64,000 bases of DNA from Takakia lepidozioides (Eukaryota; Streptophyta; Takakiopsida; Takakiales; Takakiaceae). Location of the stretch: the NCBI GenBank assembly GCA_030704615.1, contig CM060733.1:32488001-32552000 (forward strand), written 5' to 3'. Position numbers and translations under genes: made by a program. Position 1 is the stretch's first letter. Each line of letters opens with the position of its first letter. Under the pieces are notes generated by a model. The model was given only the letters and a program-made list of their open reading frames with translations. It did no database searches and was not told the DNA's origin. Shown here piece by piece: positions 24,570 to 36,179 of the stretch.

Positions 24570-24939
24570 ACTGGATGCTGTGACTTATGTGTTGCTATCA
24601 AACATCTATGCCGCAGCTGGCAGGTGGCACGATACTGCAAAGGTGAGAAAAATGACGAAGGTCAGAGAGGTTAGGAAGGAATGCTGCATTAAGATTGGCA
24701 ACTGGCTACACACCTTTGTTGTAGATGAGAAATTGTATCCCAAAATGTATGCTGAGCTGAGAAGATACTCTGGGCAAATGAAGGAGGCAGCTTATGTGCC
24801 TGACATGTGCTTTGTATTGCATGCTGTTGGGGAGGAGCAGAAGGAATTTTCTCTTTGCTACCGCAGTGAGAAGCTTGCCATTGGTTTTGGACACCTTGGC
24901 CATTGGCTGGATGCCTTGAGACAAGTGCAGCATGTTTGA
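24570..24939 (+). pseudogene. Out-of-frame E/E+ and truncated DYW remnant of the PPR gene
   Basis: In the frame +1 to the preceding PPR ORF the sequence reads VTYVLLSNIYAAAGRWHDTA, HTFVVDEKLYPKMYAELRR and CYRSEKLAIGFGHLG, then stops at 24939. These are the E and E+ segments and the first part of a DYW deaminase domain. The zinc-binding histidine of the HSE motif is arginine here (RSE), and the CxxCH and CSCGDYW parts are missing. The deaminase could not be active even if the frameshift were repaired. Confidence 0.85.
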
Positions 24940-25059
24940 GCCTCGCGATGACTTTTGCCTCCTTGGACCAAATAAGGGAGGCAATCTAAATACGCAGCAC
25001 GTGATGACTTGCGTCTGCTTCCAACAGGCACTCACCTTTTTGCCTCGATTGTTCCACCA

Positions 25060-26125
25060 TTGACTGAAGTAATCTTGTGTGTGATAAGTAGGGTTGGGGT
25101 GCTTGCTGGAACAATTCTAGGCTGTCATTGTCAGCTGCGTTTTGGAGTGATTTTGACATGTTACTGCCAATGTGGCAACAGGAAAGTATCGAAAATCAGA
25201 TAACAGAGATGAGGAGAAGCTCTGGAATGAATACGTTTTCGATCCCAGTCAATGGTGGAACAATCAAGGCAAAAAGGTGAGTGCCTGTTGGAAGCACACG
25301 CAAGTCAGCATAGGAACTAGTGTGATAAGTAGGGTTGGGTGCTTGCTGGAACAATTCTAGGCTGTCATTGTCAGCTGCTAGCAGCAAGGCCGAGATGTAT
25401 GCATGATTTGTCAACTGGAAGCCGCAGCAGCAGCGGCACAATTGATAAAGTCAGGCACTGCTAATCAAGGCACTTTCTTCAACACATTTCACCCTGTTTT
25501 TACCTCTTATCAGAATCGGCCCTAAATTTTCATGTTGAATTCTGCAAGTTAGCTGGTTGAGTGAACCTTTGATAGTTTGGAGTGACTGACATGATACTGC
25601 CAATGTGACAACAAGTATCCAGAAACAGGTAACAGAGACGAGGAGAAGCTGTGGACGCAATTCAGCATAGGAACTAGTGTGATAAGCTGAGTTGGGTGTT
25701 TCCTAGAACAAATCTAGGCTGTCATTGTCAGCTGCTAGCAGCAAGGCAAGGATGAATGCATGATTTGTGCAGAGGCATGGATAGCTGAAGGAGCAGGGAT
25801 AGAGTGTGGGTCCAGATTCTTCCAAGAGGGCCAGATTTCAAGCACAAGATTACCTATGATTCCCTGTGGATCAATAGCTACAAGAAACCTGCATGGGTAG
25901 ATGGTCAACTAAAGGCAGCAGCTGCAGCGGCACGGTTGATAAAATCAGGCACCTCAACGATGACCACAGCTTCTGAAAGAGGATGAAGAGAGGGAGTCCA
26001 CAATGCCTCTTCTGGCACTTCTGCGCATGTGAAGATGCTTTGTGAGGCAGGCAGACTGACAGAAGCTCTACAGACTTAAAACCAAGGAGGCATTTCAGCA
26101 ATCTATGTCTGTCTCTTGATGATTT
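25060..26125 (+). pseudogene. Second PDF-PPR cassette, decayed
   Basis: The PDF exon at 25182-25276 (DEEKLWNEYVFDPSQWWNNQ, GT donor after GGCAAAAAG) and the exon from 25816 (ILPRGPDFKHKITYDSLWIN...PAWVDGQL) match the cassette at 21.8-22.3 kb. The second exon again reads into KSGTSTMTTASERG, the PPR start, but meets TGA at 25984-25986. The PPR leader homology (HVKMLCEAGRLTEAL) decays with further stops and fades near 26125. Intron sequence is duplicated too: GGCTGTCATTGTCAGCTGC occurs near 22080, 25120, 25360 and 25717. A further partial first-half exon lies at about 25615-25660. This shows genomic rather than RNA-mediated copying. Confidence 0.75.
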
Positions 26126-27489
26126 GAAAATGCACTGGCCTTTAAACTTTAGTGAGCCAACTGGGTTTGCTGCCTTCACACCTGAAAAAAGTGCAGGACT
26201 TTTGACGCTCTGTACACTTAAGAGCTGCCATTGTCTCTTCTACTCCCATTTGCTCCAGGCTAAAATATTGTCTACTCCTGTATTGCCTCAAAGGCAACTG
26301 GCAGTACAACCAAAACATGGGTGAGGTAGGCAGCTTCTTGCATTCAATGTCATGCATATAAGTATGATGTAAAACCTAAAACTAGCACACATTGTCTGTC
26401 AAGTAATGTCTGCCACAAATCAAAGGCAATTTGGGGCCGAGTTCCATACCCTGATGTGGCTGAACCCAAGAGGACCTGTGACCCTGCTATAGTTTAAGAT
26501 CACACCCATCATATCTACTTAGAGCAGACAAAGGGCATCTAGAGAAAAGTATGCATGGCGCTAGGTTTAAAGAACACTCTTGATCAGTAGACATTCTCTA
26601 GCTATCCTCCTCCTTGGTGGGAACAGACTATCCTGGCCTATTGAGGTGACTGGGGGTGGCAACTGTAGGGGGAGACAAAGTGGGATGCTAGTTCAAATGG
26701 TAGAACACACTCCTGGGATTGGCGCTGAGCAGGGGCAGATGGGTGAGCAGGCAATGTATATCTTGGCACTTTGTGCTCATCATTGTCTGGCTTAGGGGTT
26801 CCACCTTTGCCTCTTCACATCATACCTTCTCATGAACACAACTGGTTTTCAAAGATCGAAACACACACTAGAGCAGAGTACTATATTATTGGATGTATGG
26901 GCCCTCCTGGGTCTGATCTTTTTGCAGACTTTTCAGACTTATGGTGGTAATGGCCTTCAAAGAAATTCTGGAATGTGAGAAGTACGCACTCATTAAAAGA
27001 TTCTTGCACTTTATTTAGGCAAAAAGGCTCAAGAGAGTTGTAGTCCCTTGAGAAGACTCTCTTTGAGCCCCTCCCTCTACTAGCAGAAAATACCGATTAT
27101 ATTAAAACCGTAGTTTGGTAAATCCTTAAAGCTGTGTAAAACATTGAAAACAAATATCAATATCAAAGACAATTATTTTTTATCAAGACCATCATTTTTA
27201 ATGAAGACAATAAAATTAAAATGAGAAATTAAATGATGAGTGACGGAAAAGATATAAACAATCGACTTCCGATCCAGACAAAACAAATGTTAAACGAAGG
27301 GAAAAGGGGGTTCAACTCCTCCTCACTTCTTCTTGAGCATAGATAGAGGTAGTTGCATCAAACAATGGGGATGACCAACCCCTTTTTGTGAAAATTAAAC
27401 GTAGTTCTCAGAATTCGTCGCTAGTAGTGCGGAGCAGCGCGAAGCCCTACTATTACTTTACATAGATAAAACATTACAGTGATGTGAGT
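26126..27489. other. Intergenic, nothing recognised
   Basis: No domain, repeat partner or exon series was found. The part from 27.1 to 27.45 kb is AT-rich. Confidence 0.5.
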
Positions 27490-27561
27490 GGGCACTTGGT
27501 CTAGTGGTATGATTCTTGCTTTGGGTGCAAGAGGTCGCGAGTTCGATTCTCGCAGTGCCCC
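27490..27561 (+). tRNA. tRNA-Pro (anticodon UGG)
   Basis: The 72-nt gene folds as a cloverleaf. The acceptor stem GGGCACT (27490-27496) pairs with AGTGCCC (27554-27560), and the discriminator base is C27561. The anticodon stem CTTGC/GCAAG encloses the loop TTTGGGT with anticodon TGG. The T arm is GCGAG-TTCGATT-CTCGC. The internal promoters are intact: a box A-like GGTCTAGTGGTA and box B GTTCGATTC. TTTT at 27562-27565 is a Pol III terminator. The discriminator, anticodon and arms match plant tRNA-Pro. It has no intron and looks functional. Confidence 0.92.
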
Positions 27562-27898
27562 TTTTCGCCATCCCGGTGGTTGTTTTTGCCCACCAGCAGC
27601 TATGGAAGATGATATGATGTTTTGGAGAAGGGGATCTGGTGACAGTGCTTAGCTCTTCTTGCAGAGCTCCAAGATGAAAAGTCATGGAATTGATGATGTG
27701 AGTGGCATCTACTGTTGAGCCAGTCGTGGCGTGTTCACTGCCCTTCCTTTCTTTCATCTTCTCTTATCAGTCCTCCTTCTGCAGGTGACATGCCAGAGTC
27801 AGAACGACTATGTACTAAGCATGGTTCTTCTAAGCATTGATGGCTGCCCTCCATAAATGAAAGTACTCATTCTAATGTGCACATTTGGATTGCCTCAG
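27562..27898. other. Spacer between tRNA-Pro and pseudogene
   Basis: Apart from the four-T terminator at its start, nothing is recognised. The minus-strand open frame that crosses the tRNA is not a gene. Confidence 0.5.
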
Positions 27899-28190
27899 GG
27901 TAAACGATCCTGTGGCAGCAAAGCTAGTGAGGTAGGCTGTCTAGATGCACTCCTTGTTATCACCTGCATGAACATCAAGACACTCTATGTGGGGGGGTTT
28001 GATCCCGCGTCTCCGGTTATGGGGAGATTGAGTCAAATCCTAATGGTGATACAACGCGCATGTGCATTTGTCACCTACACCAGGAGGGAAGCAGCTGAGA
28101 AGGGTGCTGACAATCTAGCCGACAAGCTAGTCATCAAAGGCTTGAGAATGAAGCTTAAGTGGGAAAACCGCAGGTTGCAAAATCCGTTGA
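27899..28190 (+). pseudogene. RBM22/SLT11-like (CCCH-RRM splicing factor) pseudogene fragment
   Basis: RBM22/Cwc2 proteins bind U6 snRNA in the spliceosome. The fragment starts as VNDPVAAKLV directly after CCTCAG, which looks like an old splice acceptor. It continues to MNIKTLYVGG, the opening of the RRM, then loses about 11 residues and the frame. It resumes as QRACAFVTYTRREAAEKGA and DKLVIKGLRMKLKW, the RNP1 strand and end of the RRM. In-frame stops after VAAKLVR and the internal deletion show that it is dead. The possible retained acceptor hints at a genomic duplicate rather than a processed copy. Confidence 0.8.
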
Positions 28191-28909
28191 AGAATTGAAC
28201 TTGATATTCACTCCACAGATGCAGACCAGTACACGCATGGACTGGATATGACTGAATCCTGAATGAGAGTTCGTGCAGTCTATTTGACAGGGGAACCAGG
28301 ATTTCCTCTGACACCTGTTCCACTTGGCTGAGGATTTTGAAGTGAAGTGAGTTGTGAAGCGAATGAAACCTACTCTTGGTCCAACCGAGAGCAGGTGTTG
28401 TCTGACAGACAAACAACTCAGTTCTGGGTTTGAATTCTGGGTTTTGGAGAGGAGGACGATACAAATTACCTCATGGATTCCATAGTAGGTCTGCCAATAG
28501 GCAAACAAGCAACTGCAGCCTGCTAGAATTGTGATGAACTGTAGGTGAAGTTAACCGCAGGCTGCATCAGCCCTGGTATAGCTTGTAAGGTAAGCTGGCA
28601 GTTTTTCCGAATTGGAACTTAGGCAGCCGCATTCAACTATCACTTCTTCAGCTGGCAATCAACTTTACTGTGTAGGCACATTCCTTACGTATGTGTATGA
28701 GCTGATCGTTGTGTAATGATTTGGGGATGCCCTCTCTAAATCATTTTCATCCTTGTGTCCTTCAAAGATGCTATCTGAACAAGCTGGCTTGACTCTGAAA
28801 TGTAGACCTTTGATATTACTTTTTCCATGGTCGGTTTACATTTGAATCAGGTACTCTCAACTACAAGATTTTCTGATATAAACATGACTCCAAACTTGGA
28901 GCTCATTCT
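28191..28909. other. Intergenic, nothing firm
   Basis: No gene is seen. The last 100-200 bases may belong to the decayed copia polyprotein that becomes recognisable at 28910. Confidence 0.4.
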
Positions 28910-29183
28910 CCAGTTTGGAAGGCCGGTGGAATAAAGCAACCTCGATCAAGAGCGATAACCAAGGTAGCCTTGCTTTGATTAAAAACCCAGTCTTTCAGCC
29001 TTTTGTGCTCAAACCAAGCATGTTGATATTCAACATCATTTTGTCAAGGGAGCAAGTCCTTGCACAAAAAATTGTCTTTCATCGACAGTTGACATTTTGA
29101 GGAAAGGTGTTCCAAGACCGAAGTTGGAACAATGCAGAATGCAGCTAGGGTTATGTGAACAATGAAGATTCACAAAGTGGGAG
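28910..29183 (+). mobile_element. Ty1/copia RNase H end with 3' LTR start
   Basis: Broken frames give KSDNQGSLALIKNPVF, then AQTKHVDIQHHFV and ILRKGVPRPKLEQCRMQLGL, which is the end of a copia RNase H domain. It is followed by a purine-rich AAAGTGGGAG (polypurine tract) and TGTTAGAGAG at 29184, the expected 5' edge of a 3' LTR. The LTR itself runs on for a few hundred bases with a TATTTAAG box near 29350; its 3' edge could not be fixed. Frameshifts mark it as a relic. Confidence 0.7.
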
Positions 29184-29644
29184 TGTTAGAGAGTTTGTTC
29201 ACTTCAGTGTAACAATGCTCCCTAAATAGCAAGTTGGATATTGTTAGATACTTTTGCAATTGACGTCATGGCAGACAGAGAAAAGGCAGTGGAGTGCAGA
29301 TAGGAAAAGCACTAGGACTTCAAATAGAAATATCTAAAGTTGAGGTTTGTGTATTTAAGTAGGCACTTCAGGCCATTGAATCAATCTCTCAAGCTCTTTC
29401 TCGAATGAAGTGTGTCTCTGGACAGTATGATGCAGAAACCTATCTTTGTCTCTGTTTCTATATAGTTAGCATGATTGTCCACTAGAGTACTCATCGTCTT
29501 TCCTCCTGTGAAAGCCCTGAAGTTAAGTCCTCCATGACTTCTGGTGCAACCACCAGCTCTAAGAAGAATTCAGGTCAACAGCTGCAACCTAAATGCGAGC
29601 TCATACTTCATACCAGTTCCATACTTGAATAGCACGCTGAACTT
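29184..29644 (+). repeat. Probable copia LTR, right end uncertain
   Basis: It begins TGTTAGAGAGTTTGTTCAC immediately after the polypurine tract of the copia remnant. It holds a TATA-like GTGTATTTAAGTAGG and a T-rich GTCTCTGTTTC stretch further on. No second LTR copy was found in the window, so the end could not be set by comparison; part of this interval is probably flanking DNA. Confidence 0.45.
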
Positions 29645-29680
29645 TTAGATATTCCGCCAGAGTACAGTAATAGCAGACAG

Positions 29681-29774
29681 GCCCAACCCCGAGAGGGGGC
29701 AGTAGCCGTGAGGGGAAGTGGCTCTTAGTTACGCCGGCTTAGGCCGGAGTCTTCTCTCTCTCTCTCTCTCTCTC
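29681..29774 (+). mobile_element. Short SINE-like retroposon with TCTC tail (copy 1)
   Basis: A 94-bp insertion is flanked by the 13-bp target-site duplication TAATAGCAGACAG (29668-29680 and 29775-29787). It has GGGCAGTAGCCGTGAGGGG, the hairpin GCCGGCTTAGGCCGG and a (TC)n end. There is no tRNA-like box A or B, so it is a 5'-truncated or unusually short element. Confidence 0.85.
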
Positions 29775-29947
29775 TAATAGCAGACAGGGAGAACTGGGAA
29801 TAGTGCCCTCTTTAGAAGCTGGGCTCTAAGTACAATAGTGAATTCCGGATTTGCCCAGTTTCTACCTTATGGAGTATTACAGCATATGTATTAGAGACTG
29901 AATTGAGACACTTAGATATTCCGCCAGAGTACAGTAATAGCAGACAG

Positions 29948-30041
29948 GCCCAACCCCGAGAGGGGGCAGTAGCCGTGAGGGGAAGTGGCTCTTAGTTACG
30001 CCGGCTTAGGCCGGAGTTTTCTCTCTCTCTCTCTCTCTCTC
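29948..30041 (+). mobile_element. Short SINE-like retroposon (copy 2, by tandem duplication)
   Basis: The same 94-bp element with the same 13-bp target-site duplication (second copy at 30042-30054), displaced by exactly 267 bp. It therefore arose through the tandem duplication, not by a second insertion. Confidence 0.9.
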
Positions 30042-30182
30042 TAATAGCAGACAGAGAGAACTGGGAATAGTGCCCTCTTTAGAAGCTGGGCTCTAAGTAC
30101 AATAGTGAATTCCGGATTTGCCCAGTTTCTACCTTATGGAGTATTACAGCATATGTATTAGAGACTGAATTGAGACACTTAG

Positions 30183-32323
30183 CATTGGTTTGTAGAGCAC
30201 CCCCACACATGTAATACATTCTCGTACAATGGCACCATGAATAAAAAAAATAAACAAAATTTACTGCAAGCACCTCTATCACTTGCTAACCCTTCCTGCA
30301 CTCAGACTTGCATCAGGACATACTGCTGGCCTTGAGTTAACACAACATATCAGAGTGCATCCACATGGTGAACGCAGGGCAATGAGCGCATTAGAACTCC
30401 ATGTCTCAGGTGCATAAAGTGGACATAGCTTTGCCATGTGATAATGGTCGGGATATTTTCGCTTCGCACAACTTTACTATCCCCGCTGTGAGAATTTCAC
30501 CCATACTGGAAGAGTTGAGCCTGAGCACAACACAAATTCAAGTAAGAATGTGGTTTTGAGAAAGCTTCACGGTGCCAACTCAGGTAGTGACAAAGACATA
30601 GCATGCAGATCATGAACACAAGCATGATATCTCAGTGGAAGTGAGGAAAACCAGACATGCTACCTTTTGGTCAAACAATTCAGTTGAAAACCTTTTATGG
30701 GTGCATGATCCCGACAAATTGGAATGCACCAATTGAACCAGTGCAGCAAGTCAAAGCTGAGTCCATCACCATCTCTCCCTCCCACACTGAACACTGGCGG
30801 TTAACAATCCTACGCCCACCTACTATAAGGATGGGTATCTAAAACAGCTCTGCCCTTGAGGGGGCATAGCTGCCATCTATATTGTACCCACCCTGTCTCA
30901 TTGATCTTCGTGAGACTGGTGCAAGAAGATCAGGCCTTCGATCGGCTAATAAAGCACTCTAGCAAGAGCTTTACACCAACCAGCCAGATCACCAATTCTT
31001 CCAAAACTGATTTCCTTCATTGCTGGGTGCGATATGTGTCTGATGCAGACATAGGGCCTTACCCTTTGTAAGATGGAAGTCTCCTAATTTAAGGTGATAG
31101 AAGAACTGTGGTGTGGACCACTCCAAGTAGCTGAACCAAGATCTAGAATTCCATAAACTTTCAGTTTCAGTGGAGGATCATAACATGCTCCAATGTACAT
31201 CCATTAATAAAAACAAAGAAGAAAATGAAAAACTTTAGTGCTTAATCACCAAGATTATGGGTGATAACACCATACCTTAAATGAGTTAGGATATCATCCG
31301 ACCACAATGGTATTATAGTAAACCCAATCTACATGCATGCAGGCTGTACTGCAGATCGATGTCTTCGCAAGTTGCTCCCCTGAGCTTCCATTGAACAATC
31401 GAGTTGGGAGGTACCTGACTGTTTCCTGCAGCCACATCAGTTTGGCCATGTCAATTCTGAGAGCTCAAACATCATGGTGTTATTGTCATCAATCATCAAT
31501 CATTATGGTGTTTTCTGTATTCTCATCAAGATCAATCCAGTCTAATGATTGGTAACTACCAAACCGACCTTTCATATATGTAGTCACTTCAATCGCACAC
31601 CGTTTGATCATTCCACAGGTATCAAATTGTTCCCTAGCCTGCCAAACACACACAACCAAGTTGCTCAGCAGATTTCAGGTAAGACAAAAATTGGAAAGCA
31701 TACATATGACCTCCATGATGTTGTTTGGTCGAAGATTGTTTCATCTAATATTAGTGGCAATTCAACCCCAAAAGAGTGCTTGTCACAAATATGTAGCATG
31801 CAAAATGAAAGGAACAACTCTAGTCTTGGCAACATACAAAAGTCTGAAGACTACCCACACACTTGCTGCAAGAACAGAGTGGCCATCAGATTACACAGGA
31901 TTCGAGGCTCTTTCATGCCCCAGGAGCCACTGACTTCCCACAAAACTCACAGAAGCCCCTGTTCTGTACAACACTAATTGGGCCTAAAGTACATACTACT
32001 TCAAGCATCGTGAAAGGATCCCTGCAAGCCTACACCCCTTTAAGTATCACATGTAAACCTGCTTAAATGGTGTTATAAAGACATTATACCAGTAAGGAGG
32101 TTGATCATGGAACAGCCTTCCCTTCGGTGATGTATTCGCTCCAAGAAATCTGAACCTGAAGTAGCAGCTTGTGAAAGAGCCTGAAAAGTGACCGTAGGGA
32201 ACGCACCAATTACCATTTTCACCCTGTTCAACACGTCCCCTCTTCTGTGTGGGTATTCTCGGGGGTGAGAGAGTCCTGACACCTAAGGGGACAGGTATCT
32301 GACATCAGAGACTTCATTTATCG
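30183..32323. other. Intergenic and 3' UTR of the minus-strand PPR gene
   Basis: About 2.1 kb has no recognisable coding region on either strand. The last few hundred bases (downstream of the PPR stop at 32324 on the minus strand) are its likely 3' UTR. Confidence 0.5.
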
Positions 32324-35300
32324 TCACCAATAATCCCCACAAGAACACACACCATTCTGAAAGTGATGAAAGCGTGCAGCATCCCTAGCAATAATCTCTC
32401 TTCCAATAATCTTGGATATAAACTTGCTGGCGGTGTGGCAATCACCACATACACGAAGATTCTTGCTAATGCGGATAGTCGATCCAGGTGGTGTACTAAT
32501 GAGCCCAAAAGCAATGGCCAGCTTTTCACTATGGTAGCAGAGAGATTGTTCCTTTGACTGCTGATCCACATCATGCAAGATAAAACGTGTGTCTGGAACA
32601 TATCCCGCCTGCTTCATCTGCCTGGTTAATCTCTCCAACTCAGCATAGATCTCCTCTGTTTGCGGATGTGATGTATCTTCTGAAACAAATGTGTGTACCC
32701 TATGATTGATCTCAATCCAGCTTTTCCCCGGCTTCTTTTTCACACCACTCTCCTCCATTGCTTTTCTCACCTTGGCTACATCATCCCATCTTCCAGCCAT
32801 AGAATAGACATTTGAAAGCAGCACATACACTGCAGCATTGTCCGGTTCTAACTTGAACATGTGATGTGCAGCTTGTTCTGCTAGCACCACGTGGCCATGG
32901 ATTCTGCAGGCGCCAAGCAAGGCCCCCCACACTGGAGCACTAGGGTTAATTGGCATGTTGCTGATAAAGTCCTCTGCTTCATCCAAACGCCCTGCACGGC
33001 CAAGAAGGTCAACCATGCAGCCATAGTGTAACTCCGTTGGTGTGATACCATGAACTTGACTCATAGAATGGAAATGATGACAGCCCTCATCTAGTAGGCC
33101 CGCGTGACTGCACGCAGAGAGGATTCCAATAAAAGTGACGTTGGTCGGTTTCACCCCTTCCTGTTGCATCCCTTCAAAGAGTTTTAGGGCCTCAGTACCG
33201 AACCCATGCTGGGCATATCCTACAATCATAGCATTCCATGACACTGTGTTCTTTCCAATAATTTTGTCAAACACTTGCCTTGCATCCCCCAGACTCCCGC
33301 ACTTGGCATACATGTCAATAAGAGCAGTACCCACTGAGACATCCGACTCAAATCCACAATTGACCACGTGGTCATGGACCTTCCTGCCTTCATGCAAGGC
33401 CGCTAACTTGGAGCATGCGCTGAGGATACTAATGAAAGTGATCTGGTCAGGCTTGACACCTTCTCGTTGCATTTGCCAATAGAAATCAAATGCTTGTGCA
33501 CCACGTCCTTGCTGAGATAACCCTGAAATCATCACATTCCATGAGAACACATCTCGTTCGGGCATTTTGTCAAACACTTGGCATGCATTCACAAAACCCC
33601 TGCACTTGCAATACATGCTGACAAGGGCATTGGCCACCTGGCCAACCGACTCAAGTCCAGCCTCAACTATGTCCGCATGAAGCCACTTGCCCTGTTCCAG
33701 GGCTAGAGGGCTGGCACATGAATTGAGGATGCTCAAATAGGTGATCTCATTTGGCTTCAAGCCTTCTCGTTGCATTCGCTGCCAGAATTCAGTTGCCTTT
33801 TGGAATTGCCCTTGCTGAACTAATCCTGCAATCATCACATTCCATGAGATCACATCTCGCCTGGGCATTTTGTCAAACACTTGGCTTGCACCCACCACAT
33901 CCCCACACTTGCAGTACATGCTGACAAGGGCAGTGCCCATAAGAAGATCTGACTCAAATCCAGCCTTGCTGATGCTCACATGGAAATGCTTGCCCTGTTC
34001 CAGAGTTGCTGGGCTGCCACATGCTTTGAGGATGCTCATAAAGGTGACCTTGTTAGGCTTCACGCCTGTCTGTTGCATTCGCTGAAAGAATTCAATTGCC
34101 TCTCCGCTATGCCCTTCCTCAGCTAGTCCTGCAATCATCGCAGTCCATGAAATCACATTTCGTGTATGCATATTGTCAAAAACTTGGTGCGCATTCACTA
34201 TACTCCTGCACTTGCAATACATGCTGACAAGAGCATTGCTTACTTGGAGATCTGACTCAAATCCAGCTATCTTGATTTCGGCATGGACCCGCTCGCCCTG
34301 TTCCACAGCCGCGGGGCTGGCACATGCATTGAGGATGCTCATGAAGGTGACTTTGTTGGGCTTCAAGCCTTCTTGTTGCATACTTCGGAAGTAACGAAAA
34401 GCCTCTTCACTTTGCCCTTGCCGAGCTAATCCTGCAATCATGGCATTCCAAGAGATCACATCTCGCTTAGGAATTTTTTCAAAAACTTGGCACGCATCCA
34501 CCACACTCCCGCACTTGCAGTACATGCTGACAAGAGCAGTACCCACAACGACATCTGATCCAATTCCAGCTTTCATGATATCAGCATGCACACGTTTGCC
34601 ATGTTCCAGATATGCTGGGCTGGCACATGCGTTGAGGATGCTCGTGAAGGTGATCTTGTTTGGCGACACACCTTCGTGTTGCATTCGCCAGAAGAGTTCA
34701 AATGCCTCTTCACTCTGACCTTGCTTAGCTAATCCTGCAATGACTGCAGTCCATGAGATGGCATTCCGCTGAGACATATTGTCGAATACTTGACGTGCAT
34801 CCGCAACACTCGTGCACTTCCAGTACATGTTAACAAGGGCATTACCCACTTGAACATCTGACTGAAATCCAGCTTCCACGATGTCCGCATGTACCCTCTT
34901 GCCCTGTTTCAGAGCAGCGGGACTGGCAAATGCACTTAAGATACTCATAAAGGTGATCTTGTTTGGGATCACGCCTTCTTGTTGCATTAGCTGGAAGATT
35001 TCAAACGCCTCTCCATTCTTCCCTAGCCGAGCTAATCCTGCAATCATCGCATTCCATGAGATCACATCTCGCTCAGGCATTTCATTGAACACTTGACGAG
35101 CATCCATCACACTCCCGCACTTGCAATACATGCTGACAAGGGTGTTCCCTAGTAAAATGTCTGGCTCGAACCCACTCTTCATGATGTGATCATGAACCCC
35201 CTTCCCAACTGCCAGGGCTTGCGTTTCACCACACTCCTGCAAGAGACGGCCACAGGTCTCTGAATATGCCCCAAAACCTCTTTGCTCACTCACATCCAAT

Positions 35301-35494
35301 ACCTGCACTGCCTCCTTCAGCTGCCTCTCCCATGTGTTTCCACCGGCGTATCTACTTCTTTCCTCCCCAGCTCCTCTTTGCCTGCGCCTTACAAGGAAAG
35401 CCGAGGTGATGGTAGCCGTGCCGCTCCCAGATCTCTCATGCCCAACAAACAACCCCGTCTGACTCCGGACTGAAACTCCACCACCCTGCATCAT
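32324..35494 (-). CDS. Intact DYW-class PPR RNA-editing factor, 1056 aa
   Basis: This should be an organellar C-to-U RNA-editing factor: PPR repeats choose the site and the DYW domain deaminates it. ATG at 35494 is the first in-frame ATG. The basic, Ser/Thr-rich N-terminus ([20 protein letters not shown], then FLVRRRQR) fits an organelle transit peptide. Seven P-L-S triplets of about 101 residues follow (for example [18 protein letters not shown] and [18 protein letters not shown]). The E region has [20 protein letters not shown]. The C-terminal DYW domain is complete: [14 protein letters not shown] (catalytic HSE), [16 protein letters not shown] (zinc CGDCH), [20 protein letters not shown] at the very end. 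It has no intron or frame break and is the only PPR gene here that could encode a full editor. It lacks the upstream PDF exons found with the plus-strand copies. Confidence 0.95.
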   Translation of the reverse strand: MMQGGGVSVRSQTGLFVGHERSGSGTATITSAFLVRRRQRGAGEERSRYAGGNTWERQLKEAVQVLDVSEQRGFGAYSETCGRLLQECGETQALAVGKGVHDHIMKSGFEPDILLGNTLVSMYCKCGSVMDARQVFNEMPERDVISWNAMIAGLARLGKNGEAFEIFQLMQQEGVIPNKITFMSILSAFASPAALKQGKRVHADIVEAGFQSDVQVGNALVNMYWKCTSVADARQVFDNMSQRNAISWTAVIAGLAKQGQSEEAFELFWRMQHEGVSPNKITFTSILNACASPAYLEHGKRVHADIMKAGIGSDVVVGTALVSMYCKCGSVVDACQVFEKIPKRDVISWNAMIAGLARQGQSEEAFRYFRSMQQEGLKPNKVTFMSILNACASPAAVEQGERVHAEIKIAGFESDLQVSNALVSMYCKCRSIVNAHQVFDNMHTRNVISWTAMIAGLAEEGHSGEAIEFFQRMQQTGVKPNKVTFMSILKACGSPATLEQGKHFHVSISKAGFESDLLMGTALVSMYCKCGDVVGASQVFDKMPRRDVISWNVMIAGLVQQGQFQKATEFWQRMQREGLKPNEITYLSILNSCASPLALEQGKWLHADIVEAGLESVGQVANALVSMYCKCRGFVNACQVFDKMPERDVFSWNVMISGLSQQGRGAQAFDFYWQMQREGVKPDQITFISILSACSKLAALHEGRKVHDHVVNCGFESDVSVGTALIDMYAKCGSLGDARQVFDKIIGKNTVSWNAMIVGYAQHGFGTEALKLFEGMQQEGVKPTNVTFIGILSACSHAGLLDEGCHHFHSMSQVHGITPTELHYGCMVDLLGRAGRLDEAEDFISNMPINPSAPVWGALLGACRIHGHVVLAEQAAHHMFKLEPDNAAVYVLLSNVYSMAGRWDDVAKVRKAMEESGVKKKPGKSWIEINHRVHTFVSEDTSHPQTEEIYAELERLTRQMKQAGYVPDTRFILHDVDQQSKEQSLCYHSEKLAIAFGLISTPPGSTIRISKNLRVCGDCHTASKFISKIIGREIIARDAARFHHFQNGVCSCGDYW

Positions 35495-35636
35495 ACCCAC
35501 CCACCTGCGAGCTTCGATCCTCTAGCACAGAGGATAGTGCAACCCCTTCAATCCTGCCCCGGGAGCATCATCCCTTTGCAGTTTGAAATCCGCAACCCAA
35601 CTACAGTCATGGTCAGACCTCTAGTTCATATCTAAA

Positions 35637-35982
35637 ATGATAGCAGGATATGCAAGGCATGGGCATGGTAGGGAGGCTTTCAAGATCTATGAGCAAATGC
35701 AACTGGAAGGGCATTCTCAATGCTTGCGGTAGCCTGTGAGCTCTGCAAAAAAGCAAGCAGGTCCATGCTGACATCATCAAAGCTGAAATGGCATAATTTA
35801 TTAATTTGGAGAATACCCTTGTCAACATGTATGCCAAATGTGGGAGCATAAAGGATGCGCATCAAGTGTTTGACAATATGAGCTGGATGTGGTCTCATGG
35901 AACGTTATGATTGCAGGTTATAGTCAGCATGGTTATGGTTGGGAGGCTCTCAAGCTCTACGAGCGAATGCAACAGGAGGTAA
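35637..35982 (+). pseudogene. PPR repeat fragment, plus strand
   Basis: Reads MIAGYARHGHGREAFKIYEQ, then with shifts QVHADIIKAEMA, NTLVNMYAKCGSIKDAHQVF and [18 protein letters not shown]-like sequence. It covers roughly one P-L-S triplet of the same family as the neighbours. An internal deletion of the stretch from the KPN to ACAS positions and several stop codons show that it is dead. Confidence 0.85.
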
Positions 35983-36179
35983 AACAAGCACCAGAGTTTT
36001 ACTGGTGAAATTTGTGTCTTTTGGACACCAAAGATTCTGCTGGCCATGATGATGATAAGAATCACTGAAAAGACGCAACAGAGTAAATACGTTTTGACCC
36101 CCCTGTTTTTCCATATAAAGCAACCTTATCAAGATTTTGGAATTCTGCTTTGAAATTTTGGGGCAACATTGCTTTAGGT

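Larger units (their letters stand above)
29645..30182. repeat. Recent 267-bp tandem duplication
   Basis: The unit beginning TTAGATATTCCGCCAGAG at 29645 is repeated exactly 267 bp later and ends near 30182 (GAGACACTTAG). The copies differ at only a few bases (for example GAGTCTT versus GAGTTTT, and CAGGGAG versus CAGAGAG), so the event is young. Each copy carries one short SINE. Confidence 0.95.

Noticed and set aside
29640-30182. Possible CRISPR-like or satellite array
   Set aside because: There are only two copies, each 267 bp, with a SINE inside; this is a tandem duplication in eukaryotic DNA.
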